Below, one piece after another: positions 9,763-20,381 of a DNA stretch of 64,000 nt. Below the pieces are notes generated by a model that was not told where the DNA came from, ran no database searches, and saw nothing but the letters and a program-made list of their open reading frames with translations. Each line of letters starts with the position of its first letter. The stretch's first letter is position 1. Source of the DNA: Bog-756 sp963741055. GTDB lineage: Bacteria; Actinomycetota; Acidimicrobiia; Acidimicrobiales; RAAP-2. The stretch spans positions 46,969 to 110,968 of the forward strand of contig CAVUGU010000020.1 of the NCBI GenBank assembly GCA_963741055.1. The letters are read 5' to 3'. The position numbers were made by a program, and so were the translations under genes.

Positions 9763-10062
9763 TAACGCCGGCGCCGCTTGAACCGTCGCCCTCGTCCGTC
9801 ACAATTCCGGTGAATGAGCACCCCGATCAGCTTGGTCCTGCACTGACGTCAAGATTTCGGTCGATCAGCACATCGGGTCGGCTCCGTCGACGCGATGTGT
9901 AACGCGGGCTTCCGTTTGAACCGTTCCGATAGCGAGGTCCCGCACCCCGCGGAAATCCCGCGCAAATACAGAAATTGCGTGAAAGCCACCACTTCGCGGG
10001 GAAGGGATGGAAGTGTGTAGCCGGTCTCCTGCTACGCGCATTCTCCATGGGGGGTTGTATCG
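9763..10062. other. intergenic region upstream of surface protein B, with a possible gene-end relic
   Basis: The 16-base string CTTGGTCCTGCACTGA at about 9831-9846 is identical to the last codons and stop of surface protein B (14582-14597). Upstream of it VTIPVNEHPDQ resembles ITISVTEHTKPKQ from the same C-terminal domain. This suggests a relic of another surface-protein 3' end. The rest holds no supported gene. A GGGGGGTT ribosome site precedes the ATG at 10063. Confidence 0.45.
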
Positions 10063-13000
10063 ATGCAAGGTTCTCGTTCGCGTTGGGTCTCCAAAGCTGC
10101 GGCGAAGGCCCTCGTGGCCTCGCTGGTGGCGGTGGCCGGAATCGGGATCATCGCAGTGCCCGAGGCCTTCGCGGCCACTCCGACGGTGACCTCGGTCTCC
10201 CCGACGAGCGGCACGATGAACGGCGGGACGACCGTGACCGTCAACGGCAGCGGGTTCGGCACGACGGCCTCACCGAGCGTCACCGCGGTCTACTTCTCCA
10301 GCTGCCCCACGACCCTCCCACCCTCGCCTTGCAACCCGGCGGGGACCTCCATCCACGTCGTGAAGGGCACCCAGCTGACCGTGGTCTCCCCGGCCTTCGT
10401 CGGCTCCCCCACCAACACGACGGTCGACATCATCGTCTACGACGGGGCGAACGGCTCGACGACCTCGTCCGCCGACCACTACACCTATGTCCCCGGCAAG
10501 CCGACGGTGACCGGGGTCACGACGGTCGCCACTCCACCGGGGGGCCCGACCGGCGGCGGCACGGTGGTCAACGTCACCGGCACCAACTTCTCGGGGGTCA
10601 CCGCGGTCGACTTCGGTTCGACCGCGGGTACCAGCATCCTCGAGAACTCGCTCGACTCGTTGTCGGTGACCTCCCCGGCGGGCACCGGCACGGTCGACAT
10701 CACCGTGACCAACTCGGCCGGCACCTCCGCGACCTCGTCGGCCGACCAGTTCACCTACAACTCGGCCCTGGCGATGGCGCACGGCACCGGCGCCTACGGG
10801 ACCGGCTCGTCGACCTCGACCGGGCCCACCGCCCAGCCCCCGAACTCCGTGTTCAACGTGCTCTCGCTGATGACCGGCGGCCCGGCGGCCGACCCGAGCA
10901 CCTTGACCGTGGTCTCCCAGCCGGCCTCGGGGACCATCACCTTCAACTCCAACTTCTTGGTGTACACCCCCGAGCAGACCGACGGCGGGTCCTCTGGAGC
11001 CTGGACCTACGACGTCACGACGACCGGCACCCAGACCGGGAGCATCTCCATCTGTGAGACCGCCTCCCCGTCGACCTGCACCACCGCGACCATGACCTTC
11101 CTCCAGACCGCGAGCGGCGTCTACTACATGGGCGGCGTCGTCAGCACGTTCGGCCTCATGGTCGGGGTGAGCGAAGACACCGGCAACGGGATCGCGCTCG
11201 AACGACCCGAGCACTGCGCCCGGGGCCACCGTCACCGTGACCTCCGCCCCCGCCCAGGCCATCATCCCCCTCACCGACTCGGGACTCACCGTCACCAACG
11301 TCGGCCAGTACTCGGCGATGCAGCCGGTTCCGGCCGGGCTCACCCTGGTGCCGGGCTCGCTCAAGGTGATGGGCGGCGACTCGAACGTGACCGGCAAGTA
11401 CACCGTCTCGTACTGCACCGCGGCCATGGGCTTCATCCCCAATGAGTGCACCGCCCAGATGACCGGCAACTACAAGACGACCTACCCCTACATCGAGACC
11501 TTCTTGAACACCGGGGCGAGCGTGCCCGGCGGAAGCGCCCTCGTGCTCCCGACTATCCAGGCGTCCTACACCATCAACCCGGGTGATGCCCCGGCACGGT
11601 GATCAACGACTACGAGACCGAGTTCGTCGCCTCGACCTCGATCACCAACGGCACCACCTCGGCCACACCGACCCTCGACGCCTACCCGAGCACCAACAGC
11701 TGCTCGGGACTGGGCATCGGCTGCGTCCCGCCCTACCAGGCGCCCACCGCACGCTGGAGCCTCACGGTCAGCGCCCCGACCTCCACGCCGTCAGTCACCT
11801 CGGTGGTCACCCGATAGCGGACCTCCCGGTGGCGGCACCCCGGTGACCATCACCGGCACCGGCTTCACCGGCGCGACCGCGGTCGACTTCGGTTCGAACG
11901 CGGCCACCAGCGTGAACGTCGTCTCGGACACCGAGATCACCGCCGATTCACCCGCTGGGAGCGGCACGGTCCACGTGACCGTGACCACACCAGGCGGAAC
12001 CTCGGCCACCTCGCCATCCGACCAGTTCACCTACCTCGTGACTCCAGTGGTGACCGGCATCTCGCCAACGTCGGGCCCGGCTGCTGGCGGGACCCCCGTG
12101 ACCATCACCGGTACCGGCCTCGGTAGTGCGACCGCGGTCGATTTCGGTTCCAACCCGGCGACGATCACCGCCGACACGCCACCTCGATCACCGCGACCTC
12201 GCCGGCCGGCAGCGGCACCGTCGACGTCACAGTCACCACCGGCGGAGGGACCTCGGCGACCTCCCCGTCGGACCGGTTCACCTACACGGTTGTCTCTGGT
12301 CCGAGCGTCACGGGGATCTCCCCGCAATCGGGACCAACCGCTGGCGGGACCTCCGTCACCATCACCGGCACAAACCTGGCTTCGGCGATCGCGGTGCACT
12401 TCGGAGCGAACACAGCGACGCGTGACGGCGGACACAGCCACCTCGATCACCGCGACCTCGCCGGCCGGCAGCGGCACCGTCGACGTGACCGTCACCACCG
12501 CCGGCGGGACCTCCGCGACCTCGCCGGCCGACCAGTTCACCTACGCCTTGGCCCCGACGGTCACCATGATCAGCCCGGCTTCCGGTCCGAGCGGTGGTGG
12601 CACGTCGGTCACCGTCACCGGGACCAACTTCACCGGTGCGTCGGGCGTCAAGTTCGGGACGATCGCCGCGACCACCTTCACGGTGAACACCTCGACATCG
12701 ATCACCGCGACCTCCCCGGCGGGCAGCGGCACTGTTGACGTGACCGTCACCACCCCGGGCGGGAGCTCGGCGACTTCCTCGGCCGACAAGTTCACCTACA
12801 CGGCCACCAGTGGTCCGGCGGTCACTTCGGTCACGCCGTCGAGCGGCCCGACTGCGGGCGGGACGACCGTGACCATCGATGGGGTCAACCTCTCCGGCGA
12901 GACGAGCGTGAAGTTCGGCGCCACCAGCGCCACGGTGACGCTGGACACCGCCACGTCGATCACGGCGACCGCGCCCGCCGGCACCGGCACCGTCGACGTC

Positions 13001-14597
13001 CGGGTGACGACTGCCGCGGGCACTTCACCGATTACTTCCTCCGATGAGTACACCTACGCGGCTGCGCCCGCCGTCACCGGGGTGAGCCCGGTGACCGGCC
13101 CGGCATCCGGCGGAACCGTCGTCACCATCTCCGGCACCAACCTCGCCGCAGCGAGCGCGGTCGACTTCGGATCGAATCCCGCGATCGTGAGCGCCGACAC
13201 CGCGACCTCGATCACCGCCACCGCTCCCGCGGGTGCCGGAACGGTACACGTCACCGTGACCACTCCCGGCGGCACTTCCGCGACCTCGGCGTCGAGCCTC
13301 TACACGTACGTGCCCGCGCCGACAGTGAGCGGCGTGGTGCCGGCCTCGGGTCCGACTGCGGGTGGCACCAGCGTGACCATCAACGGGACCAACCTCGGCG
13401 GCGCAATGAGCGTCGACTTCGGTGGCGCGGTCGCGGTCATCACCTCGAACACCTCGACCTCGATCACCGCGACGTCGCCGGCGGGTAGTGGCACCGTCGA
13501 CGTCACCGTCGCCACCCTCGGCGGCACGTCCGCGATCGTCGCCCGCCGACCTGTTCACCTACGTGCCCGCTCCCGTCGTCAGCGGGGTCAGCCCGAGTTC
13601 CGGGCCGACTGCGGTCGGCACGGTGGTGACGGTCAACGGCTCCAATCTCGCCGGAGCCACCAACGTGACCTTCGGGGGGATCGCAGCGGCCATCACCGCC
13701 GACTCGACGACCTCGATCACGGCCACCGCACCGTCCGGTTCGGGCACCGTCGACGTCGTGGTCACGACGGTCGGGGGATCTTCGGCCACCTCGGCCGCCG
13801 ACCACTACACCTACGTTCCCGCACCGACGGTGACCATGGTCGCCCCGGTCACCGGCCCAGCTTCGGGAGCCACCACGGTCACCATCACTGGCACCAATCT
13901 CACCGGGGCAACGACGGTCGACTTCGGATCGAACCCGGCGGCCATCACCGCCGACTCCGCGACTTCGATCACCGCGACCTCCCCGGCGGGCAGCGGCACG
14001 GTCGACGTGACCGTCACGACCGTTGGCGGCACCTCGGCAACCTCCGCGGCCGACCTGTACACCTACGTGGCCGCGCCGACTGTCACCGGGGTGAGCCCGA
14101 CCTCAGGGCCTCCGACCGGTACCAACCCGGTGACCATCACCGGCACCAATCTCGGTGGCGCGAACGCGGTCCGTTTCGGGACCAACCCCGCAACCATCAC
14201 ATCTGACTCCGACTCCGTGTTGACCGTGCTCGCCCCGGCGGGCAGCGGGATCGTCGACGTGACCGTCACCACACTCGGGGGCACCTCCGCCACCTCTTCG
14301 GTGGACCGGTACACCTACACGACGCCCGGCTTCCACATCGTGACCACCTCGCTGCCCGACGCCACGCGCGGCGTGGCCTACTCGGTGACGCTGCAGGCAA
14401 CCGGCGGCATCCAGCCCTACAAATGGAAGAAGCTCACCAAGCCACCGAAGGGGCTCAAGTTCAACCGATTCGGTGTGCTCTCCGGCATCCCGAAGGCGAA
14501 GGACGCTCCCGGTACCTACCAGATCACCATCAGCGTCACCGAGCACACCAAGCCGAAGCAATCGGTCAGCACCACGCTCACCTTGGTCCTGCACTGA
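10063..14597 (+). CDS. secreted IPT/TIG-repeat surface protein B (frame interrupted)
   Basis: Paralog of surface protein A, about 1,510 residues. Signal peptide residues 1-39 (ends VPEAFA), IPT domains 1 and 2, the same Big_9-like middle region (about 10.76-11.79 kb), ten more IPT repeats and the shared C-terminal Ig-like domain (from about 14331; PYKWKKLTKPPKGLKF, then TEHTKPKQ). Its repeats have diverged from each other, unlike those of A. Frame breaks are +1 at 11199, 11809, 12420 and 13536, a -1 near 12177, and a -1 or +2 change at 11590-11598 at exactly the codon where A is also broken. Restoring frame gives continuous homology with A. It should be exported and surface-attached; the anchoring mechanism is unknown. 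Confidence 0.78.
11797..14325 (+). repeat. diverged IPT/TIG repeats of surface protein B
   Basis: Ten IPT units of about 84 codons, each opening with a variant of P-x-V-T-x-(I/V)-x-P-x-(S/T)-G-P and containing (V/T)(T/V)I(T/S/N)GTNL and DFG(S/A)N. Unlike the array in protein A, neighbouring units differ at many codons and are not DNA-identical, so this array has not been homogenised recently. Confidence 0.85.
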
Positions 14598-14619
14598 TCC
14601 GGCGGGGCTCCTGGTTGGA

Positions 14620-15165
14620 TCGGTGAGGGACCGCGAGCACCGTCTCGACGACCCCCATCACTTTGACCTTGGTGACCGCGGAGCCGGTCGAAAGCCACAG
14701 ACCGTGTTCGAAGACGTCGCGCCTACTTCGTCACCGATGGTGAGCGGTGCTCGCGAAGACCAGCTGAAGTTAGAGCGGTCTCCAGGTCGGTCGCGACTCG
14801 AGGTCGACTTCGCTCGAGTCCAAGTGGCGCTCTTGGTCGGTGTGCCGTGTAACGCAGAAGTTCATCGAAGCGTTACGGCGACGCGCGGTTCCCGCTTCAT
14901 AGCGAAGTTGGATGTCACACAAAGTCCAGATTGCGACGGAGCGTGATCGTAAGCGCGCAACTGGACGCGGCCGAGCGGCGAAAAGGTTGCACTGCTGATA
15001 CGTTGCCGCCAGCAACGGGTACTTGTAGTGGGGAGACGAATCGCGCGCCCGGGTCGTGAACAGCGGGCCCGACCCACCACTTCGGTGAAGTCGGTCGCCG
15101 GCATGCAGCGGCTTGTGGCGATCATCTTTTGCTGTTGAAGGAAAACGCCGCAGCCGTGTCGTCGA
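14620..15165 (-). pseudogene. decayed C-terminal half of a DegT/DnrJ aminotransferase
   Basis: On the minus strand the three frames together give FEHGLWLSTGSAVTKV with VVETVLAVP, SSEVDLESRPTWRPL and TTRARDSSPHYKYP. These correspond to FEHGLCLPTGSAL...VVETVLAVP, LEEVDVESRPTWKPL and ATQARDPFPHYEHS of the intact DegT at 17630-18754. DNA similarity runs from just after the stop of surface protein B to about 15165, where GTTGAAGGAAAACGCCGCAG lines up with the region coding for FSFNGNK. It therefore covers roughly residues 180-374. Stops and frameshifts are scattered, so this is real decay. It ends directly before the ribosome site of surface protein C, whose 5' region must lie within it. Confidence 0.85.
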
Positions 15166-15178
15166 AGAGGGGAACAAC

Positions 15179-17606
15179 ATGAGGAAACGTGCATCCGTCG
15201 TAACGCTCGTCTGCGTACTGATCGCGGGCTTCGGGATCGTCGCTCGAAGAGCCGGCCGGAGCCACTACCGCTCCCACAGCTCCACCGGCCGGTACGCAAC
15301 TCTGCAACGGCGGCGCCGACTCCTCCGAGCTGACCGGACCGTCGACGGCACCTTCGGGGTCGGTGACGGTTCCCGCGGGTAACAACGGCAGCCTGGCCCT
15401 GCGCGCGAACACCACCTACTACCTGGCGTCCGGGACCCACACGTTCGGGACCTCGGAGTTCAGCCAGTGGCAGCCGGCTAGTGGCGACACCTTCATCGGA
15501 GCCCCGGGGGCCGTCATCAGCGGCCAGAACGTCAACGACTCGGCGTTCGATCTGAACGCGTCGGACGTGACCATCGAATACTTGACCATCGAGAACTTCG
15601 TCGCGCCGGCCGGGCAGATGGTCGTGAACCACAACGGCGGAGCGAACTGGACCATCGCGTACGACTCCATCATCCACAACGGCGGCGCAGGGGTCGGCAT
15701 CGGTAGCGGTGACGTGGTGGAGCACGATTGCCTCAGCGCGAACGACGAGTACGGCTTCTCTTCCTTCGGCGGGGCCACCAATGTCACCCTCTCGGACAAC
15801 GAGATCAGCTACAACGACACCAACGGCACCTACGACGAGGGCGCCTACGTCACGTCCTACTCGGTGACGAGTGACGTGGCGACGATCAACACCAAGGCAC
15901 CGATGGATCTGAAGGTCGGGAACCCGATCATCGTGGGTGGTGGCTGCTCCACCGGGTGGTGTACCAACCTCTCCAAAGCAGCCCTGAACGGCACCTGGAC
16001 GATTGCCTCGATTCCCTCGACCACCTCGTTCACGTTCCACGTGACGACCGCCAATGTGGGCACGACCAGTGACCCGAGCGGGACCGTGGCCGACCCCCAG
16101 GTGACCTGCGGCTGCGCTGGTGGCGGCAAGTTCTGGAACACGGCTGGCGCCACGGTGGCCGACAACTGGGTCCACGGCAACGGCGACGTCGGGATCTGGG
16201 CGGATACCGACAACTCCGGGTTCGACATCAGCGGCAACTACATCGCTTCGAACTGGGCCGAGGGCATCATCTACGAGATCAGCTACAACGCGGACATCAC
16301 CGACAACACGCTGATCGACAACGCGTGGGGTGGTGGTCCTTCGCCGGGGCTCGGTGGCTTCCCCGATCCGGCCCTCTACATCTCGGAGTCGGGGAGCGAC
16401 AGCCGGGTGGCCGGGAACTACGGCCCCATGTTCAACGTCTCGGGGAACGGCTTCGTCGACAACTGGAGTGGCGTCGTCATCTACGAGAACTCCAACCGAG
16501 CGTGCGGCATCAGCAACGACCAGTACTGCACGCTGGTCGCCCCTGGCACCTACACGTTGTCGTCGTGCGCCGCCCACATCCCGAACGGCAGCGGCAGCGC
16601 CACCCCGGACTACGTCGACAACTGCCGCTGGAAATCGCAGAACGTCTCGGTGGACGACAACGTCTTCGACTTCACCCCGGGCGACATCGGGGCGGACTGC
16701 ACCACGTCGATCTTCTGCGGCTACAACGGGCTGTTCAGTGAGCCGGCGACCACGCCGGGTTCGACGTGGGGACCGAAGGGTGCCGGGACGGTCCCTTGGC
16801 CCTCGGGCGCGAGCTATCCCTATGCGGGCTACACCGTCCCGAACAACATCTCCAACAACCAGCACAACGCCTACGCCGACAACACCTACTGCGCCGGGGG
16901 AGGCGCTGCCTGGAACTTCGTCGCCTTCGCCCAGGGCAACGGAGTGAGCAAGGGCAGCTGGACGGGAGGCCTCACCAACGTCCTCGGTACGGGCGACAAG
17001 TTCACCGCGCAGGACGCGGGCAGCACCTTCAGCTCCACCGCCTGCCCCACGGCCACGCCGCCGCCGCCCCCGCCGGCCCCGACGGTCACTTCGATCACTC
17101 CGACCGGCGGCCCTGCGGCCGGTGGGACCTCGGTCACCATCAGCGGCACCAACTTGAGCAACGTGATCGCGGTCGACTTCGGTCTCGACGCGGCGACGAT
17201 CACCGCCGACTCCGCGACCTCGATCACCGCGACCTCACCGGCCGGATCCGGCGCAGTCGACGTGACGGCCACCACACCCGGCGGGACGTCTTCGACCTCG
17301 CCGGCGGACGTCTTCACCTACGTGGCGCCGCCCGGCTTCCACATCGTCCCGATGTCCTTGCCGGCTGCCACACGGGGAGCCGCCTACTCGGCGACCCTTT
17401 CCGCAGCTGACGGGGTTCCGCCGTACAAGTGGAGGAAGCTCACTCCGCTCCCGCACGGTCTCAAGCTGATCGGGTCCACCGGGACGATCACCGGCACCCC
17501 GAAGTCCAAGGACGTTCCCGGCACCTACCACATCACGATCGGCGTCTTCGAGCACACCAAGCCCAAGCAGATGGTGAGCCTTACCTTCATCCTCTCCCTG
17601 AACTGA
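15179..17606 (+). CDS. secreted beta-helix surface protein C with IPT and Ig-like C-terminus (one frame break)
   Basis: About 808 residues. A signal peptide begins at the ATG at 15179 (MRKRASVV, then a hydrophobic core), with GAGGGGAAC as ribosome site. The body is a right-handed parallel beta-helix (pectate lyase-like fold) with repeated turns such as VTIEYLTIENF, VTLSDNEISYND, FDISGNYIASN and ITDNTLIDNA. A six-proline linker near 17.06 kb, one IPT domain (17086-17325) and the same C-terminal Ig-like domain as A and B follow. One extra base near 15246 breaks the frame just after the signal peptide. The fold suggests polysaccharide binding or lysis; I cannot identify catalytic residues. It converges on the intact DegT gene 23 bases downstream. 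Confidence 0.8.
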
Positions 17607-17629
17607 TTCGACAGGAGCCCGGTGGAGGA

Positions 17630-18754
17630 TCACCCCGGGACGGCGAGCACCGTCTCGACCACCCGGTCGATCTCCGCCTCGGTGAGCGCGGAGCCGGTCG
17701 GGAGACACAGGCCGTGTTCGAAGATGCCCGCACACACCTCGCCTCCGATGGTGGGCACGCCTGCGAACACCGGCTGGAGATGCAGCGGCTTCCAGGTCGG
17801 TCGCGACTCGACGTCGACCTCCTCGAGTGCGAGCCGGATCTGCTCGCGATCGGCGCCGAACACGTCGGGGTCCACCAGGATGCAGGTGAGCCACCAATTG
17901 GGTTCCCCGTAGGTGGCGACCGGCATGAACCCGATCCCCTCCACCCCACCGAGCGCCTTTCGGTAGCGCTCGTGGATGGCCCGCCGTCGCTCGATGCGGT
18001 GGTCGAGACCTCGCAGCTGGGCGCGGCCGAGCGCGGCCAGGAGGTTGCTCAGCCGGTAGTTGTAGCCGAGCGCCGAGTGCTCGTAGTGGGGGAACGGATC
18101 GCGTGCCTGGGTGGCGAGGAAGCGGGCCCGCTCGGCCATCTCGGCAGAGTCGGTCACCAGCATCCCGCCACCGCTCGTGGTGATGATCTTGTTGCCGTTG
18201 AAAGAGAAGACCGCGGCAGTGCCGAACGAACCGGTGGGGCGCTCGTGGTAGGTGGCACCGAGCGCCTCTGCGGCGTCCTCGATCAAGGGGATCCCGTATT
18301 CGGAGCAGAGCGGCACCAATCGGTCGTAGTCGGCCGATTGACCGTAGAGGTCGACCGACACCATCGCGGCCGGCAGTCGCCCCCTCGCAGCGCGGCGAGA
18401 GAGCTCGGCCTCCACCAGGTCCGGGTCGATGTTCCAGGTCGACGGCGAGGAGTCCACGAACACCGGGCTCCCGCCGAGGTAGACGACGGCCGACGCGGTG
18501 GCGACGAAGGTGAACGAGGGGACGAGCACCTCGTCGCCCGGGCCGATCCCTGCCAACAGCAGGCAGAGGTGCAACGCGGCGGTGCCGCTGGAAAGGGCGA
18601 CGGCGTGGCCGACACCGACTCGTTCGGCGAGCTCGGACTCGAACGCGCCGATGTCGGGACCGACCGGAGCGATCCAGTTCGAGTCGAAGGCCTCGAGGAG
18701 CATTCGGCGCTCCTCGGGTCCGACTTCGGGAGGGGACAGGTAGATCCGGCTCAT
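17630..18754 (-). CDS. DegT/DnrJ/EryC1/StrS aminotransferase
   Basis: A 374-residue PLP-dependent sugar aminotransferase that would add an amino group to a nucleotide-bound keto-sugar for surface-glycan synthesis. Lys189 in FSFNGNKIITT is the PLP-binding lysine, Asp160 in LIEDAAEALGA contacts the pyridine nitrogen, and SSGTAALHL near residue 55 is the phosphate-cup entry. The C-terminal NWWLT and ESRPTWKPLH segments are also typical. Its ATG overlaps the stop of the upstream sugar-phosphate transferase (ATGA), forming an operon with that gene and a GNAT, the usual trio for N-acetylated amino sugars as in bacillosamine-type pathways. Two decayed copies of its 3' part lie after surface proteins A and B. 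Confidence 0.9.
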   Translation of the reverse strand: MSRIYLSPPEVGPEERRMLLEAFDSNWIAPVGPDIGAFESELAERVGVGHAVALSSGTAALHLCLLLAGIGPGDEVLVPSFTFVATASAVVYLGGSPVFVDSSPSTWNIDPDLVEAELSRRAARGRLPAAMVSVDLYGQSADYDRLVPLCSEYGIPLIEDAAEALGATYHERPTGSFGTAAVFSFNGNKIITTSGGGMLVTDSAEMAERARFLATQARDPFPHYEHSALGYNYRLSNLLAALGRAQLRGLDHRIERRRAIHERYRKALGGVEGIGFMPVATYGEPNWWLTCILVDPDVFGADREQIRLALEEVDVESRPTWKPLHLQPVFAGVPTIGGEVCAGIFEHGLCLPTGSALTEAEIDRVVETVLAVPG

Positions 18755-19713
18755 GCCCGTGCCCCCTGGTCGGGGCTCAGCGCCCCGACGAGGCCGGCGG
18801 CCACGGTGAGAAGGACCGCCGCGCCGACGTCCACTGCGATGGCCGCAGTGGTGGCGCCGACGCGAACCGCCACCCACGCGCCGATACCGAGCAGGGCCTC
18901 CATCGCGATGTACGCGAGGCTCGCGGCCGGACCGGGCCATCCGCGGCTCACCAGCCGGTCGTAGGGGTGGCCGCGGTCCCCGGCGAGCAGCGACAGTCGT
19001 CCACGCGCTCTGCGCACCACCGCGAAGCACACTTCGGCGACCGGGAGGGCGACCAGCGCCAGCGCCGCGACACCGACGGTGAGTGCCACCCCGGGCGCCC
19101 AGGCTTCGGCGAGGAGGACGACCAGGCCGGTTCCGAGGAGGTAGGAGCCACCGTCGCCGAGGTACACCCGAGCCGGCGGGCGGTTGTACGCGAGGAAGCC
19201 GACCAGTGCCGCGCCGAGGGCGATCCCGAGCTCGCGCCCCGGACCGTGAAGGATCGCCGCGAAGGCCCCGGCGCCGACGGCCGCGACACCCGCGGCCAGC
19301 ATGTCGAGACCGTCGATGAGGTTGACGCCGTTGACCACGAGCACGGTGGCGACGAGGAGGAGGAGGGCGCCGACCACTCCGGGGAGGTGGAGTGGGCAGG
19401 TGGCCGCGACGAGTCCGCCGACCGCCAACTGGCCCACGAGACGGACGAGCGGCGGCAGGTCGAACCGGTCGTCGGCCACGCCGAGGCACAGCGCCCCTGC
19501 GAGCGGCCAGAGCACGCTCGGGCGTCCGCTCAATACCCCGACCAGGGTCCCCGCGAAGACCGCCACTCCACCGAGGTAGGGGACCGGCGCGGTCTGGGGT
19601 TTGAGGGCACCGGGCTGGTCGACCACACCGGTGCGCCGGGCGACGACGATGGCCACCGGCGTGACCACCAGTGCCACCGCGAAGGCAACCAGTGCGATGA
19701 GCGTCCCGCTCAT
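18751..19713 (-). CDS. WecA/MraY-type undecaprenyl-phosphate sugar-1-phosphate transferase
   Basis: A 320-residue polytopic membrane enzyme (about ten hydrophobic segments) of the PNPT family that loads a sugar-1-phosphate onto undecaprenyl phosphate. Family motifs visible are GALCLGVADD, the NGVNLIDGLD catalytic stretch, YLGDGGSYLLG and GDRGHPYDRL on the last cytoplasmic loop. It is shorter than MraY and closer to WecA/TagO. The ATG at 19713 overlaps the GNAT stop (ATGA) and its own stop overlaps the DegT start. Together the three genes would make and commit an N-acetylated amino-sugar to a lipid carrier, which is inference from context. Confidence 0.88.
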   Translation of the reverse strand: MSGTLIALVAFAVALVVTPVAIVVARRTGVVDQPGALKPQTAPVPYLGGVAVFAGTLVGVLSGRPSVLWPLAGALCLGVADDRFDLPPLVRLVGQLAVGGLVAATCPLHLPGVVGALLLLVATVLVVNGVNLIDGLDMLAAGVAAVGAGAFAAILHGPGRELGIALGAALVGFLAYNRPPARVYLGDGGSYLLGTGLVVLLAEAWAPGVALTVGVAALALVALPVAEVCFAVVRRARGRLSLLAGDRGHPYDRLVSRGWPGPAASLAYIAMEALLGIGAWVAVRVGATTAAIAVDVGAAVLLTVAAGLVGALSPDQGARA

Positions 19714-20381
19714 CGCACTGCTGGGCCCGACGAGGAAGCTCCCTCGCGCTCCCATTGCATGAGGAGCGACTCGGTGCCCGCGTGCAGCTCGAACCGCTCG
19801 GCGGTCCGGAAGCCGGCGCGCTCGTAGAGCGCGATCGCAGCGGCGTTGTCCGCGCCGACCACCACGTGCGCGGCATCGCAGCCACGGAGACCGAGCTCGT
19901 CGAGGAAGGCGTCGACCAGCAGCGCGCCGGTGCCGCGCCGGTGCCGTGACGGATCGACCGCGATCGCGAGCAGTTCGGCCCCACGCCCCACGCCCGCGCT
20001 CTCCGATCTCGCGTGACCGAGCGTGTCGAGTGCCCGGCGCCATCCGGTGAGCAGCGCCCCCGCAGCCGACGCCCCTGCCACGATTCCGTCGCGGAAGAGG
20101 AAGCTCCGGTAGAGCGCGCCGACGTCGGTCGATCCGGCGATGAACCCCGCAACGGTCCCGTTCGAGTCCGCGACCAGAAGGAACGAGTCCGGAGCTCGTC
20201 CGATCCGCCGGTAGAGGCGCCGGAGGAAGGAGGGACCGAGCACCGAAAGGAAGCCCTGGGCGATCTGGTCGGCGTGGAGCGCGGCCGCGTCCGCGGCGTC
20301 CCGGTCGGTCGCCGGGCGGATCACGAGCTCGAGCGGTGGGCCGGTGGCCGGCATCCGGCGTCGTTCACCTGTCGGCCCCAT
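19710..20381 (-). CDS. GNAT family N-acetyltransferase
   Basis: A 223-residue acetyl-CoA-dependent acyltransferase. The N-terminal LVIRPATDRDAADAAAL, the central LLAIAVDPSRHRRGTGALLV (the acetyl-CoA pyrophosphate loop, RRGTGA) and NAAAIALYERAGFR near the end are the standard GNAT motifs. I chose the ATG at 20381 because a GGGGGGAC ribosome site lies six bases upstream. As first gene of the operon with the PNPT and DegT genes it probably acetylates the amino group that DegT installs. Confidence 0.85.
   Translation of the reverse strand: MGPTGERRRMPATGPPLELVIRPATDRDAADAAALHADQIAQGFLSVLGPSFLRRLYRRIGRAPDSFLLVADSNGTVAGFIAGSTDVGALYRSFLFRDGIVAGASAAGALLTGWRRALDTLGHARSESAGVGRGAELLAIAVDPSRHRRGTGALLVDAFLDELGLRGCDAAHVVVGADNAAAIALYERAGFRTAERFELHAGTESLLMQWEREGASSSGPAVR

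Noticed and set aside
4799..13805. Long antisense open frames across the IPT regions
   Set aside because: They are Arg/Gly/Asp/Val repetitive shadows caused by the GC-rich repeat codons; no ribosome sites or domains.
4506..14597. Programmed ribosomal frameshifting in the surface proteins
   Set aside because: There would have to be many shifts per gene with no shared slippery sequence, and the same kind of break occurs in housekeeping genes such as pepN; a consensus error explains all better.
14862..16865. A 667-residue minus-strand open frame
   Set aside because: It is the mirror of surface protein C and part of the DegT relic; its composition is Val/Arg/Asp low complexity with no domain.
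15179..17606. Active pectate lyase
   Set aside because: The beta-helix fold is visible, but no catalytic Arg or calcium-binding aspartate pattern can be assigned, so an enzymatic activity is not claimed.
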